45,583 bases of DNA from VBDM01 sp035519135 (lineage in GTDB: Bacteria; Pseudomonadota; Gammaproteobacteria; Burkholderiales; SG8-39), in assembly GCA_035519135.1 (NCBI GenBank), contig DATIWX010000012.1, positions 1 to 45,583 on the forward strand, given 5' to 3'. The notes under the pieces were generated by a model. That model saw nothing but the letters and a program-made list of their open reading frames with translations, did no database searches and was not told the origin of the DNA. Position numbers and translations under genes: made by a program. Every line of letters starts with the position of its first letter. Position 1 is the stretch's first letter. Shown piece by piece: positions 17,976-25,506 of this stretch.

Positions 17976-18848
17976 GTGACGCTTACCGCGCTCGTCCTTG
18001 AACTGCCCGGATGGGAAGCCGACCGCCTCTCCGACGCACTGCTCGAAGCGGGCGCGCTGTCGGTGTCCTGCGAGGAAGTGCTTCCGGCCCCGGCGCCGGA
18101 TCTTGCCGAAACCGGCGAGCCCGCCTCATGGGCGCGGGTACGCCTCACCGCGCTGTGCGCGAGCGGGCAGGTCCCCGAGCAGCTGTTGCGCCAGGCCTGC
18201 GAGGCGTCCGGTGTCGCGGCAGGAAAGCACGTCCTGAGCAGCGTTCCCGACGAAGATTGGGTCGCCAAGTCCAGGGACGCGTTCGGTCCGATCCGCGTAT
18301 CGCGCCGGCTCTGGATCGTGCCGAGCTGGTCCACGCCGCCCGAGGCCGACGCGGTAAATCTGATACTCGATCCCGGGCTGGCGTTTGGGACCGGGAGCCA
18401 CGCGACCACGCGCCTGTGCCTGCGCTGGCTGGAGAGCCGGATTGCGGGCGGGGAAACGGTCCTCGACTACGGCTGCGGCTCAGGTATATTGGCCATCGCG
18501 GCGCTCAAGCTCGGGGCGGGCAGGGCGGTGGGCATCGATATCGACTCGAACGCCGTTGCTGTAGCCCGGGCGAACGCGCAACGCAACGGCATTGCAGGCG
18601 AATTCCTGGAAAGCGGCTCATCCCTCACGTTCAAGGCTGACCTCGTGGTCGCAAACATCCTCGCCAATCCGCTCAAGGTGCTCGCCCCGGTACTCGCGCA
18701 GCGCTGCCGCGGCCGCGGCCAAATCGCGCTCTCGGGAATCCTGGTGGAACAGGCTGAAGAGGTGCGCCGATGCTACGCACCCTGGGTCAGCTTCGCGGCG
18801 CCGGAGGAAGAGGAGGGTTGGGTGTGCCTTTCGGGGACCAGACACTAG
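17976..18848 (+). CDS. prmA: Ribosomal protein L11 methyltransferase PrmA
   Basis: SAM-dependent methyltransferase that trimethylates ribosomal protein L11. It is 290 residues from a GTG at 17976. The N-terminal substrate-recognition domain covers about 1-60, a linker carries PGLAFGTGSHATTRLCL, and the Rossmann domain has the SAM loop VLDYGCGSGILAIAALKLG, the acidic GIDIDSNA and the post-motif DLVVANILANPL. No ribosome binding site better than GGGG is seen. It lies 12 bases after accC and one base before the zinc-ribbon gene, so it is in the accBC transcript. Confidence 0.96.
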   Translation: MTLTALVLELPGWEADRLSDALLEAGALSVSCEEVLPAPAPDLAETGEPASWARVRLTALCASGQVPEQLLRQACEASGVAAGKHVLSSVPDEDWVAKSRDAFGPIRVSRRLWIVPSWSTPPEADAVNLILDPGLAFGTGSHATTRLCLRWLESRIAGGETVLDYGCGSGILAIAALKLGAGRAVGIDIDSNAVAVARANAQRNGIAGEFLESGSSLTFKADLVVANILANPLKVLAPVLAQRCRGRGQIALSGILVEQAEEVRRCYAPWVSFAAPEEEEGWVCLSGTRH

Positions 18849-18849
18849 C

Positions 18850-19569
18850 ATGATGACCCGCTGCCCGACCTGCGGCACGGCGTTCCGGGTGACCGAGCAG
18901 CAGCTCGGCGCGCGGGCTGGCCAGGTGCGCTGTGGGCGCTGCGATACCCTCTTCGATGCGGTCGCCACGCTCAGCTCCGACCCGGTGACCCGTCCGCGCG
19001 ACCAGCCCTCGCCCCCGACCTCCGGCAGCATGGCGGTCCTGCTCGGGACCGAAAAGGACTCGTCCTTCGATTTCGGCCCGCCGGCACCGCGGCCAACGAG
19101 CCGTCTGTGGTGGGTCGGGAGCCTGCTGCTGCTGCTCGCCCTCCTCGTCCAGGCCGGCTTTCGCTACCGAGGTGAGATTGCCGTGCTGGTTCCCGAAGCA
19201 AAGCCGCTGCTCGAGCGCGCCTGTGTCGAGCTCGGTTGCAGCGTGCCGCTCCCGCGCCGCGCGGAGCTGCTGAGCATCGAGTCCTCTGACTTGCAGGCGG
19301 ACGGAACCCAGCCCAACGTGATGGTGCTGACTGCGACGCTCAGGAATCGCGCCGCCTTCCTTCAGGCGTTTCCGGCCCTGGAATTGAGCCTGACCAGCGC
19401 GGAGGGCCAGACGGTCGCACGGCGCGTGCTGCTGCCCAGGGACTATGTCGGGCAGCCCGCGCGGCCGGATGCGGGCTTTGCCGCGGGAAGCGAGCTTCAG
19501 ATCAGGGTCTACATCGAAGCCGCCGCGCTCAAGCCGACCGGTTACCGCCTGTACCTGTTTTACGCCTAG
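18850..19569 (+). CDS. Zinc-ribbon DUF3426 membrane protein
   Basis: A 239-residue protein starting at the ATG at 18850, one base after the prmA stop. The N-terminus is an MJ0042-type zinc ribbon with MMTRCPTCGTAF and VRCGRCDTLFDA (two Cys pairs). A disordered Pro-rich stretch follows, then one membrane helix near 80-100 (LWWVGSLLLLLALLVQAGF), then a DUF3426 domain to the end (KPLLERACVELGCSVPLPR). The topology suggests a cytoplasmic zinc ribbon and a periplasmic DUF3426 domain. Function is unknown; the link to prmA is conserved in betaproteobacteria as I recall. Confidence 0.88.
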   Translation: MMTRCPTCGTAFRVTEQQLGARAGQVRCGRCDTLFDAVATLSSDPVTRPRDQPSPPTSGSMAVLLGTEKDSSFDFGPPAPRPTSRLWWVGSLLLLLALLVQAGFRYRGEIAVLVPEAKPLLERACVELGCSVPLPRRAELLSIESSDLQADGTQPNVMVLTATLRNRAAFLQAFPALELSLTSAEGQTVARRVLLPRDYVGQPARPDAGFAAGSELQIRVYIEAAALKPTGYRLYLFYA

Positions 19570-19602
19570 ACCCACCTTCTTTCTCGAACCAACGCTGAAC
19601 TC

Positions 19603-20535
19603 ATGCAAATCCTGATCTGCGGCTCGATAGCCTACGACAACATCATGGTGTTTCCGGGGCGCTTCAAGGAGCACATCCTGCCGGAGCAGATCCACATACT
19701 GAACGTGGCGTTCCTCGTTCCCGAGCTGAGACGCGAATTCGGCGGCTGCGCGGGCAATATCGCCTACAACCTGAAGCTCCTGGGCGCGGACCCGCTAGTC
19801 ATGGGTACCGTGGGAGAGGATTCACCGCTGTATGTCGAGCGCCTCAAGCGGTTGAACATCAACCTGGCCTGCGTGCGCCAGGTGCCCCGGACACTCACCG
19901 CGCAGGCGTTCATCACCACCGATCTCGACGACAACCAGATAACGGCTTTCCATCCCGGGGCGATGAATCATTCGCACGAGAACAGGATCACGCGGGAGCT
20001 GGGAGCGGGCCTCGCGATCGTTGCGCCCGACGGCAAGGAGGGCATGCAGCAGCACGCGCGGGAGCTCGCCGGCCTCGGTGTTCCTTTCATGTTCGATCCC
20101 GGCCAGGGCTTGCCGATGTTTTCCGGCGAAGAGCTGCTCGCGTTCGTGGCGCAGGCCGCCTACGTGGCGGTGAACGACTACGAAGGACGGCTCCTCGAAG
20201 AGCGTACCGGGCGCAAGCTCGAGGAGCTCGCATCGAAGCTGAAGGCGCTCATCCTCACGCGCGGCGCCCAGGGATCGGTCATCCACGCAAACGGGCAACG
20301 CTTCGACATCCCCTGTGCCAAGGCGGAAGCGGTGGTGGATCCCACCGGATGCGGCGATGCCTACCGTGCCGGCCTGCTCTACGGCATCGCTTCGGGCTTC
20401 GACTGGCTGAAGACCGGAAGGCTTGCGTCCTTGATGGGCGCGATCAAGGTCGCTTCACGCGGCGCGCAGAACCATTCCGCCAGCCGGGACGAAATCAGGC
20501 GCCTGTTCCGCAGCAATTTCGGGTCGGACCTTTGA
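19603..20535 (+). CDS. PfkB-family carbohydrate/nucleoside kinase
   Basis: Ribokinase-superfamily kinase of 310 residues, cytoplasmic. FGGCAGNIAYNLKLLGADPLVMGTVG is the substrate-binding glycine region, ILTRGAQGSV precedes the ATP site, and DPTGCGDAYRAGLLYG near 246-261 is the second PfkB signature containing the catalytic Asp. The start MQILICGSIAYDN resembles adenosine-kinase-like members, so a nucleoside substrate is possible, but specificity cannot be read from sequence. It lies 33 bases after the DUF3426 gene and is probably still in the accBC-prmA transcript. Confidence 0.88.
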   Translation: MQILICGSIAYDNIMVFPGRFKEHILPEQIHILNVAFLVPELRREFGGCAGNIAYNLKLLGADPLVMGTVGEDSPLYVERLKRLNINLACVRQVPRTLTAQAFITTDLDDNQITAFHPGAMNHSHENRITRELGAGLAIVAPDGKEGMQQHARELAGLGVPFMFDPGQGLPMFSGEELLAFVAQAAYVAVNDYEGRLLEERTGRKLEELASKLKALILTRGAQGSVIHANGQRFDIPCAKAEAVVDPTGCGDAYRAGLLYGIASGFDWLKTGRLASLMGAIKVASRGAQNHSASRDEIRRLFRSNFGSDL

Positions 20536-20574
20536 GCGAAGCGCAGGCCGCCTCAAGCGAGAACTCCTAGGCCG

Positions 20575-21393
20575 ATGGCGGCCGGGCGAACTCCGGTTCT
20601 TCTGCGTCTGCTGCGACTGGCAAGGGCCTCGCTGCACCTGCTGCGCGGCCTCGTTGTCGCAGCGGCGGTGTTCCCCTGGATCCCGACAACCGCGCGTGAC
20701 GCGCAAAAGCGCCGCTGGTCGAGAAAGCTTCTCTCGATCCTCTCCGTGTCGGTGCGGGAAAGAAATGCGCCGGAAAAGCTCTCCGACCGCTGCATGCTGG
20801 TGCTCAACCACATCTCCTGGCTGGACATCTTCGTGATCAATGCGAGATCCCCGGCGACATTCATCGCGAAATCGGAAATCCGCAATTGGCCGGTCGTCGG
20901 CTGGCTGTGCACGCTGGTCGGAACGCTGTACATCGCGCGCGGCAAGCCTCACGCAGCCCGGCAGGCGAGCAGGGCGATCGTCGCCGAACTCGAGCGCGGC
21001 GTGCTGATAGCCATTTTCCCAGAGGGTACGACGACGTTCGGCCGTAGCCTCGAGCCTTTTCACGCCGCCTTGTTCCAGCCGGCCCTGGATGCGCAGGCGA
21101 CGCTGCAACCCGTCGCCCTGCGCTATCTGGACTCCGCGGGAAGACACACCGATGCCGCGGGCTATGTCGGGGACACTTCGTTCCTGGAAACGGTGTGGAC
21201 CATCGTGTCGACGCGCCATATCGTCGCCGAGCTCAACCTGCTCGCCCCTGTCTCCGTGAGCCACCAGACGCGGCGCTCTCTGGCGGAGAAGACCGAAGCG
21301 GCTATCGCCGCCGCCCTGGACGTGCCGGTGCCGGCGCATTCGCATGCGCGCCGCAGGAGACCTGATAGAGACGCCGGTCCTCCAGCCGGATAG
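20575..21393 (+). CDS. 1-acyl-sn-glycerol-3-phosphate acyltransferase-like protein
   Basis: PlsC-family membrane acyltransferase of 272 residues acting on lysophosphatidate or a related acceptor. An N-terminal hydrophobic segment is near 15-35. Motif I is VLNHISWLDIF (the NHxxxxD catalytic box), the motif II region is GTLYIARGK and motif III is IFPEGTTTFG. The last 19 residues are Arg- and Pro-rich and lie in DNA that also codes, antisense, for the end of apaH (92-base overlap, 21302-21393). That tail may have arisen by loss of an earlier stop. Confidence 0.88.
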   Translation: MAAGRTPVLLRLLRLARASLHLLRGLVVAAAVFPWIPTTARDAQKRRWSRKLLSILSVSVRERNAPEKLSDRCMLVLNHISWLDIFVINARSPATFIAKSEIRNWPVVGWLCTLVGTLYIARGKPHAARQASRAIVAELERGVLIAIFPEGTTTFGRSLEPFHAALFQPALDAQATLQPVALRYLDSAGRHTDAAGYVGDTSFLETVWTIVSTRHIVAELNLLAPVSVSHQTRRSLAEKTEAAIAAALDVPVPAHSHARRRRPDRDAGPPAG

Positions 21394-22147
21394 CGCTCAG
21401 CTGCCCTCCCCAGACGCAGCCCGAGTCGAGCGCAAGCAGATCGGGCGCGAGCCGCAATCCCAGCGCGGACCAATGCCCGCAGATGATCGTGCTTCCGGCG
21501 CTCCTCCTGTCCGGGACGTCGAACCAGGGCAGGTAGCCGTCGGGCGCACGCGTGGTCTCGCCCTTGGTCTCGAACTCCATCACGCCTTCCGGCGTGCAGA
21601 AGCGCAGGCGCGTCATCGCATTCACGATCACCCGAAGCCTGTCGGCTCCGCGCAGATCGTCGCTCCACCTGTCGGGCCGCGAGCCGTAGAGCGTCTCGAG
21701 AAATTGCGAGTGTCGCGGGCCGCGGAGCTCGGCTTCGACTTCCTGCGCGAGCGATTGCGCGGTGGCGATATCCCACTGCGGCAGCAGGCCCGCATGGACG
21801 AGGGTGGTGTTCCCCGCGACGTGGATAATCGGCCGGCTCCGCAGCCAGTCGAGGAGTTCGCCCCGATCGGGCGCGGCGAGCACTTCCGCGAGCGTGTCGT
21901 CCCCGCGGCTCGCGACGTGACCCTGGGCGAGCGCCAGCAGGTGCAGATCGTGGTTGCCGAGCACGACCACGGCGCGATCGCCGAGATCGCGCACGAAGCG
22001 CAGGGTCGCGAGCGAGTCCCGGCCGCGATTGACCAGGTCGCCCACGAACCACAGGCGGTCGCTCGCGCGGTCGAACCCGAAAGCCTCGAGCAGCGCCTGC
22101 AGCTCGTCGTAACAACCCTGGACATCGCCGATCGCGTAGGTTGCCAT
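21302..22147 (-). CDS. apaH: Symmetrical bis(5'-nucleosyl)-tetraphosphatase ApaH
   Basis: Metallophosphatase that cleaves Ap4A into two ADP, acting in stress signalling and removal of Np4 caps from RNA. It is 281 residues. Metal-binding motifs are present in order: YAIGDVQGCYDE (DxH replaced by the ApaH DxQ form), FVGDLVNRGRDS, VLGNHDLHLL, VHAGLLPQWD and CGHWSALG. LDSGCVWGGQLSAIRL near the end is typical. The C-terminal Pro/Arg tail overlaps plsC antisense. It diverges from the small gene at 22220; the 72-base gap holds TAGAAT at 22184 but no convincing -35 box. Confidence 0.96.
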   Translation of the reverse strand: MATYAIGDVQGCYDELQALLEAFGFDRASDRLWFVGDLVNRGRDSLATLRFVRDLGDRAVVVLGNHDLHLLALAQGHVASRGDDTLAEVLAAPDRGELLDWLRSRPIIHVAGNTTLVHAGLLPQWDIATAQSLAQEVEAELRGPRHSQFLETLYGSRPDRWSDDLRGADRLRVIVNAMTRLRFCTPEGVMEFETKGETTRAPDGYLPWFDVPDRRSAGSTIICGHWSALGLRLAPDLLALDSGCVWGGQLSAIRLEDRRLYQVSCGAHANAPAPARPGRRR

Positions 22148-22219
22148 CCGCCTTCAGCGCCGCATTCGCAGGCGTTGTTGTAATAGAATGGGGCGGCACA
22201 ATCCCTTTCCAGATCCCTC

Positions 22220-22504
22220 ATGGCCGAGAAGCGCTCGAAGTCGATCATCAGCGGCTTGAAGAACATGCTGCATCGGGACTCCGGGAAACCCTCCGGGCCC
22301 GCTGCAAAGCCCGTTGCGCCTGCGCGGAAGAAACCCGCAGCCTCCGTAGCGGAAAAGGCCGCGCCCGCGAAGGAGAGCGTGAAAGACCAGCCCGCCGCCG
22401 CGGCTTCCGCCGACGCGCCGGCGGATCAAAAGGCGGCCCCCGAAGCAAGACTCGAGAAGAAAGTCAAGACTCAGCCCTGGTACCGACATCGCCAGCGCTG
22501 GTGA
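22220..22504 (+). CDS. Small Ala/Lys/Pro-rich basic protein
   Basis: A 94-residue protein of low complexity. The first 20 residues (MAEKRSKSIISGLKNMLHRD) could form an amphipathic helix. The middle (23-80) is almost entirely Ala, Pro, Lys and Glu. The end KTQPWYRHRQRW is aromatic and basic and is the only distinctive motif, with a form I recall from other betaproteobacterial small proteins. It could be a nucleic-acid-associated or membrane-proximal peptide; no function can be assigned. Codon use matches neighbouring genes. It is convergent with the GST gene 13 bases away. Confidence 0.6.
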   Translation: MAEKRSKSIISGLKNMLHRDSGKPSGPAAKPVAPARKKPAASVAEKAAPAKESVKDQPAAAASADAPADQKAAPEARLEKKVKTQPWYRHRQRW

Positions 22505-22517
22505 CGCGCCGCGCGGG

Positions 22518-23192
22518 TCATACCGCCTCGAACGCCTTGTCCTTCATCGATGCGGCGAATCCGTAGAAGACCTCGTGCACCTTTGCCCAGTTCTTCAGGG
22601 CCTTCATGCGGTCCAGCCAGCGGCTGACGTTCGGATACGCCGCGTAGTTCGCGCGCACGATCTCGCCTAGCGCGACAAAGGGTCCGCCGAAATAATCGGC
22701 GATGGTGATCTGTTCTCCGCACAGATATTTCTTCTTCGGGCCGAGCAGGCTCTCGTCGAGAACCTTCAGCCACCCCTGCGCCTTTTCCTTGCCCCAGGCG
22801 ATCGTTCCCGCGTGCGCTTCGTCGCTGCGCCGCTTGTGAGTGGGAAAGATCTGGGGATAGACCAGGCCGTACGCGAATTCGCGGCAGACCTGCGTGTTGA
22901 TCCAGTCCATCATCTCGTTGACTTTCGCGCGCGCCTTGAGCTCCTTGGGATACGTCGGCGAGCCGATTTTCTCGGCGAGGTACTTGAGGATCGCCGAGCT
23001 TTCGGTCAGGCGGAAATCGCCGTCCTCGATCATCGGCACCAGGCGGTTGGGGTTTTTCGCGACGTACGCGGGCTGATAGTGCTCGCCTTTCATGAGATCG
23101 ACGACCTGCAGCTCGCATTCGATGCCGTTCTCGGCGATGAAAAGCCAGACCGGGCGGCTGGTCGTCGAGACAGGGTGGTAATAGAGTTTCAT
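22518..23192 (-). CDS. Glutathione S-transferase family protein
   Basis: Cytosolic GST of 224 residues. I take the ATG at 23192 (MKLYYHPVSTTSRPVWLF), which has AAAGGAG upstream; a longer reading frame is not supported. The N-terminal thioredoxin fold has the glutathione-binding cis-Pro segment NRLVPMIEDGDFRLTESSAIL with the conserved Glu-Ser. The all-helical C-terminal domain includes LCGEQITIADYF, the N-capping box. The S-T-T-S-R segment offers a Ser catalytic residue as in theta-type enzymes. It diverges from the ThDP decarboxylase pair (82-base gap). Confidence 0.93.
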   Translation of the reverse strand: MKLYYHPVSTTSRPVWLFIAENGIECELQVVDLMKGEHYQPAYVAKNPNRLVPMIEDGDFRLTESSAILKYLAEKIGSPTYPKELKARAKVNEMMDWINTQVCREFAYGLVYPQIFPTHKRRSDEAHAGTIAWGKEKAQGWLKVLDESLLGPKKKYLCGEQITIADYFGGPFVALGEIVRANYAAYPNVSRWLDRMKALKNWAKVHEVFYGFAASMKDKAFEAV

Positions 23193-23274
23193 GGGGAGTT
23201 TCTCCTTTCGGATTGCCGTGACCAGGGCGAAACGTGCAATGATACCGAAGCTCGGACTATCGGGAGGACGCAAG

Positions 23275-23820
23275 GTGCAACGCAAGCCATCCAGGAACCC
23301 GCCGGCGGACTGGTCCGGCGCGATCTACCGCGCGCTCAAGTCGCACCGCGTGAGTCAGGTTTCCTACGTCCCGGACGCAGGGCACAAGCGCCTGATCGAG
23401 CTTTGCCAGGCGGACAGAGCCATGACGGCGGTGCCGCTCACCACCGAGGAGGAAGGGATCGGCCTGGCCGCGGGCGCCTGGCTCGGCGGAGCGCGCACCG
23501 CGCTCCTCATGCAGTCGAGCGGCGTCGGCAATTGCATCAACGCGCTCTCTCTCTGCGCGAACTGCGGTTTCCCGCTGCTCATGATCGTGACCATGCGCGG
23601 CGAGTGGGGGGAGTTCAACCCCTGGCAGATTCCGATGGGGCAGGCCACGCCGGATGCGCTGCGCCTCGGCGGCGTGCGCACCCTGCGCCTGGAGCGCGCG
23701 GAGGATGCGCCCGGCACCGTGACCGCCGCCGCCGGGCTCGCCTTCGAGGGATACGCTGCGGTCGCCGTGCTGATCGGCCAACGGCTGATCGGCACGAAAT
23801 CGTTCGGAGAAAAGCCGTGA
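23275..23820 (+). CDS. ThDP-dependent decarboxylase, alpha (PYR-domain) subunit
   Basis: A 181-residue protein resembling the alpha subunit of sulfopyruvate decarboxylase (ComD) or the N-terminal half of phosphonopyruvate decarboxylase. The start is a GTG at 23275 with GGGAGG well placed; an upstream in-frame ATG has no such site. Features: SYVPDAGHKRLIEL, the ThDP-activating Glu in LTTEEEGIGLAAGAWLGG, LMQSSGVGNCINAL, and RGEWGEFNPWQIPMG. It lacks a ThDP diphosphate-binding domain, which is supplied by the next gene through a GTGA stop-start overlap. Likely substrates are 3-sulfo-, 3-phosphono- or similar 2-oxoacids; this is family inference. Confidence 0.85.
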   Translation: MQRKPSRNPPADWSGAIYRALKSHRVSQVSYVPDAGHKRLIELCQADRAMTAVPLTTEEEGIGLAAGAWLGGARTALLMQSSGVGNCINALSLCANCGFPLLMIVTMRGEWGEFNPWQIPMGQATPDALRLGGVRTLRLERAEDAPGTVTAAAGLAFEGYAAVAVLIGQRLIGTKSFGEKP

Positions 23821-24410
23821 GCGGGGCGAAGCTCGATCGGCGCAAGGTGGTGCGTACGCTCCTCGATCGGCGCGGAGACCTCCTCGTCGTGGCGGGCCTG
23901 GGCTCGAGCGCCTGGGATTGCACCGCGGCGGGAGATCACCCGCTCACGTTTCCGCTGTGGGGTGCGATGGGGTCGGCGAGCACGATCGGACTGGGGCTCG
24001 CGCTCGCGCAGCCGCGGCGGCGCGTGCTCGTCGTCACCGGCGACGGGGAAATGCTGATGGGACTGGGGAGCCTCGCCACCATCGCGGCACAGCGCCCGCG
24101 GAATCTCGCCATCGTCGTGCTCGACAACGAGCGCTACGGCGAGACCGGAATGCAGAAGACGCACACGGCGTACGGAACCGACCTCGCGGCGGTCGCTCGG
24201 GGTTGCGGGTTCGCGAAGGCGGAAGTCGTCCATGCCAACGCCCGGATTGCGGGCGTGCGTTCGGAAATCCACCGGGGGAAGGGGCCGCTTCTGTACCAGA
24301 TCAAGATCGCGAGCGATCCGGTCCCGCTCGTCCTGCCGCCACGCGACGGCGCCCATCTGAAGCAGCGATTCCGCGAAGCCCTGCTCGGCAAGACCGCCGC
24401 GGCGGAGTGA
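23817..24410 (+). CDS. ThDP-dependent decarboxylase, beta (PP-domain) subunit
   Basis: A 197-residue ThDP-binding partner of the preceding gene, starting at a GTG that overlaps its stop. FPLWGAMGSASTIGLGLALAQ leads to the ThDP/Mg2+ motif VTGDGEMLMGLGSL, closing about 30 residues later with VVLDNERYGETG. This matches ComE-like or phosphonopyruvate-decarboxylase C-terminal domains. The split two-gene form with 4-base overlap implies an obligate alpha-beta complex. It is convergent, seven bases apart, with the dihydroxyphthalate-decarboxylase-like gene. No pathway partner for sulfonate or phosphonate metabolism is seen nearby, so the substrate remains open. Confidence 0.86.
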   Translation: MSGAKLDRRKVVRTLLDRRGDLLVVAGLGSSAWDCTAAGDHPLTFPLWGAMGSASTIGLGLALAQPRRRVLVVTGDGEMLMGLGSLATIAAQRPRNLAIVVLDNERYGETGMQKTHTAYGTDLAAVARGCGFAKAEVVHANARIAGVRSEIHRGKGPLLYQIKIASDPVPLVLPPRDGAHLKQRFREALLGKTAAAE

Positions 24411-24417
24411 CCCGCTC

Positions 24418-25410
24418 TCATTGCTCCATCGAGCTCGGCGCGAATACCTCCTCGAGCGCGAGCAGGCGCGGCGTCAGTCCCTGCTCGTGCGAGTAGCGCG
24501 CCGCCGTCTCCAGCACTTTCCGGTTCGCCACGATGCCGTGGCGCACCAGGGGCGCCCGCAACGCGTCCCCCGCCTCGCGCGTGAGCAGGCCGGCGGCGCG
24601 GTAGTAATCCGCGTGCTCGACGCGCTCGCGGTCGGCGATCTCGTTCGCGCGCGCGAACGCCTTGTAGAGATTCAGCACGATCCACGGATGCTTGTCGGCG
24701 ATTTCCTTCCGGATCACCATCCCGTGGTTGATCGGGAAGATGCCGGTCTTGCGGTAGTAGCGAACGCCCTCGGCCAGGGGATCGGGGAACAGCGGCTTCA
24801 CCTCCGGGTGGTTCCACAGGTCGGCTGTGCTCCGGTCCACGAGATTGGGATTCACGATGTAGTGGATCACCGCCTCGAGCTCTCCCGAGAGCATCATGCT
24901 GCCGATGTTCTTTTCGGCGGGAATCTGCCTGATCGTGACCCCCGGCGGCGGCGTGAAGCCGATGGCGGCGCGGTGGCTGTGAGAAGGCGTGCGCTCCATC
25001 CAGAACTCCATGTCCCCGGGCGCGACGCCGAACTCGTGCTCGAGCACTCCGCGCGTCCACAAGGCCGCGGTCTGCTGGTACTCGGGAACGCCGACGCGCT
25101 TTCCCTTCAGATCGGCCGGCTTCTCGATGCCGGCATCCTTCCTCACCAGGATTTCGGCATGGAAGAATTTGCGGGTCGTGAAGACGGGCAGGCCTACCCA
25201 GCGCTCGTCGCCCTGAGCCCTCGCCATCAGGAGCGAGGAAAAAGACATCTCGGAGACGTCGAAATCGCCGAAGCGCAGCTGCCTCCAGAAGAGCTCCGAC
25301 GGATGCACCGCGCTGGGAATCAGCGTGATCCCGTCCGGCTCGATCTTTCCGTCGAAAATCGGCCAGGTTCGCGGATTGGATGCCATCGCGATGCTGATCG
25401 GTATGTTCAT
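24418..25410 (-). CDS. 4,5-dihydroxyphthalate decarboxylase-like / periplasmic-binding-fold protein
   Basis: A 330-residue protein of the NMT1/DHPDC fold. It starts MNIPISIAMASNPRTWPIFDG with GGGAG upstream and no signal peptide, so it is more likely a cytoplasmic enzyme than a transport receptor. HPSELFWRQLRFGDFDVSEMSFSS, HAEILVRKDAGIEKPADLKGKRVGVPEY and GIFPINHGMVIRKEI are typical of the dihydroxyphthalate decarboxylase-like group common in Bordetella-type genomes. True decarboxylase activity is uncertain, since many relatives are of unknown role. It diverges from the S1C-like gene, with its ATG at 25410 and a promoter for the other gene at 25451-25480. Confidence 0.75.
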   Translation of the reverse strand: MNIPISIAMASNPRTWPIFDGKIEPDGITLIPSAVHPSELFWRQLRFGDFDVSEMSFSSLLMARAQGDERWVGLPVFTTRKFFHAEILVRKDAGIEKPADLKGKRVGVPEYQQTAALWTRGVLEHEFGVAPGDMEFWMERTPSHSHRAAIGFTPPPGVTIRQIPAEKNIGSMMLSGELEAVIHYIVNPNLVDRSTADLWNHPEVKPLFPDPLAEGVRYYRKTGIFPINHGMVIRKEIADKHPWIVLNLYKAFARANEIADRERVEHADYYRAAGLLTREAGDALRAPLVRHGIVANRKVLETAARYSHEQGLTPRLLALEEVFAPSSMEQ

Positions 25411-25450
25411 GGTTCTCCCGGAGGGCAAGTGTACCGAAACCCCGCCAGGG

Positions 25451-25480
25451 CTGACACGAGTCCGCGCGCTGCCATAGAAT
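25451..25480 (+). promoter_or_regulatory. Candidate sigma70 promoter for the S1C-like gene
   Basis: CTGACA (25451-25456) and TAGAAT (25475-25480) are separated by 18 bases, each one mismatch from consensus. They lie 26 bases upstream of the ATG at 25507, in the 96-base divergent gap. Confidence 0.55.
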
Positions 25481-25506
25481 AAGCGTCCCCCGAGACGGCA
25501 CAACGA

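Noticed and set aside
22812..23816. N-terminal extension of the ThDP beta-subunit frame
   Set aside because: It crosses the GST gene antisense and the alpha subunit in another frame; the GTG at 23817 overlaps the alpha stop as expected for coupled subunits.
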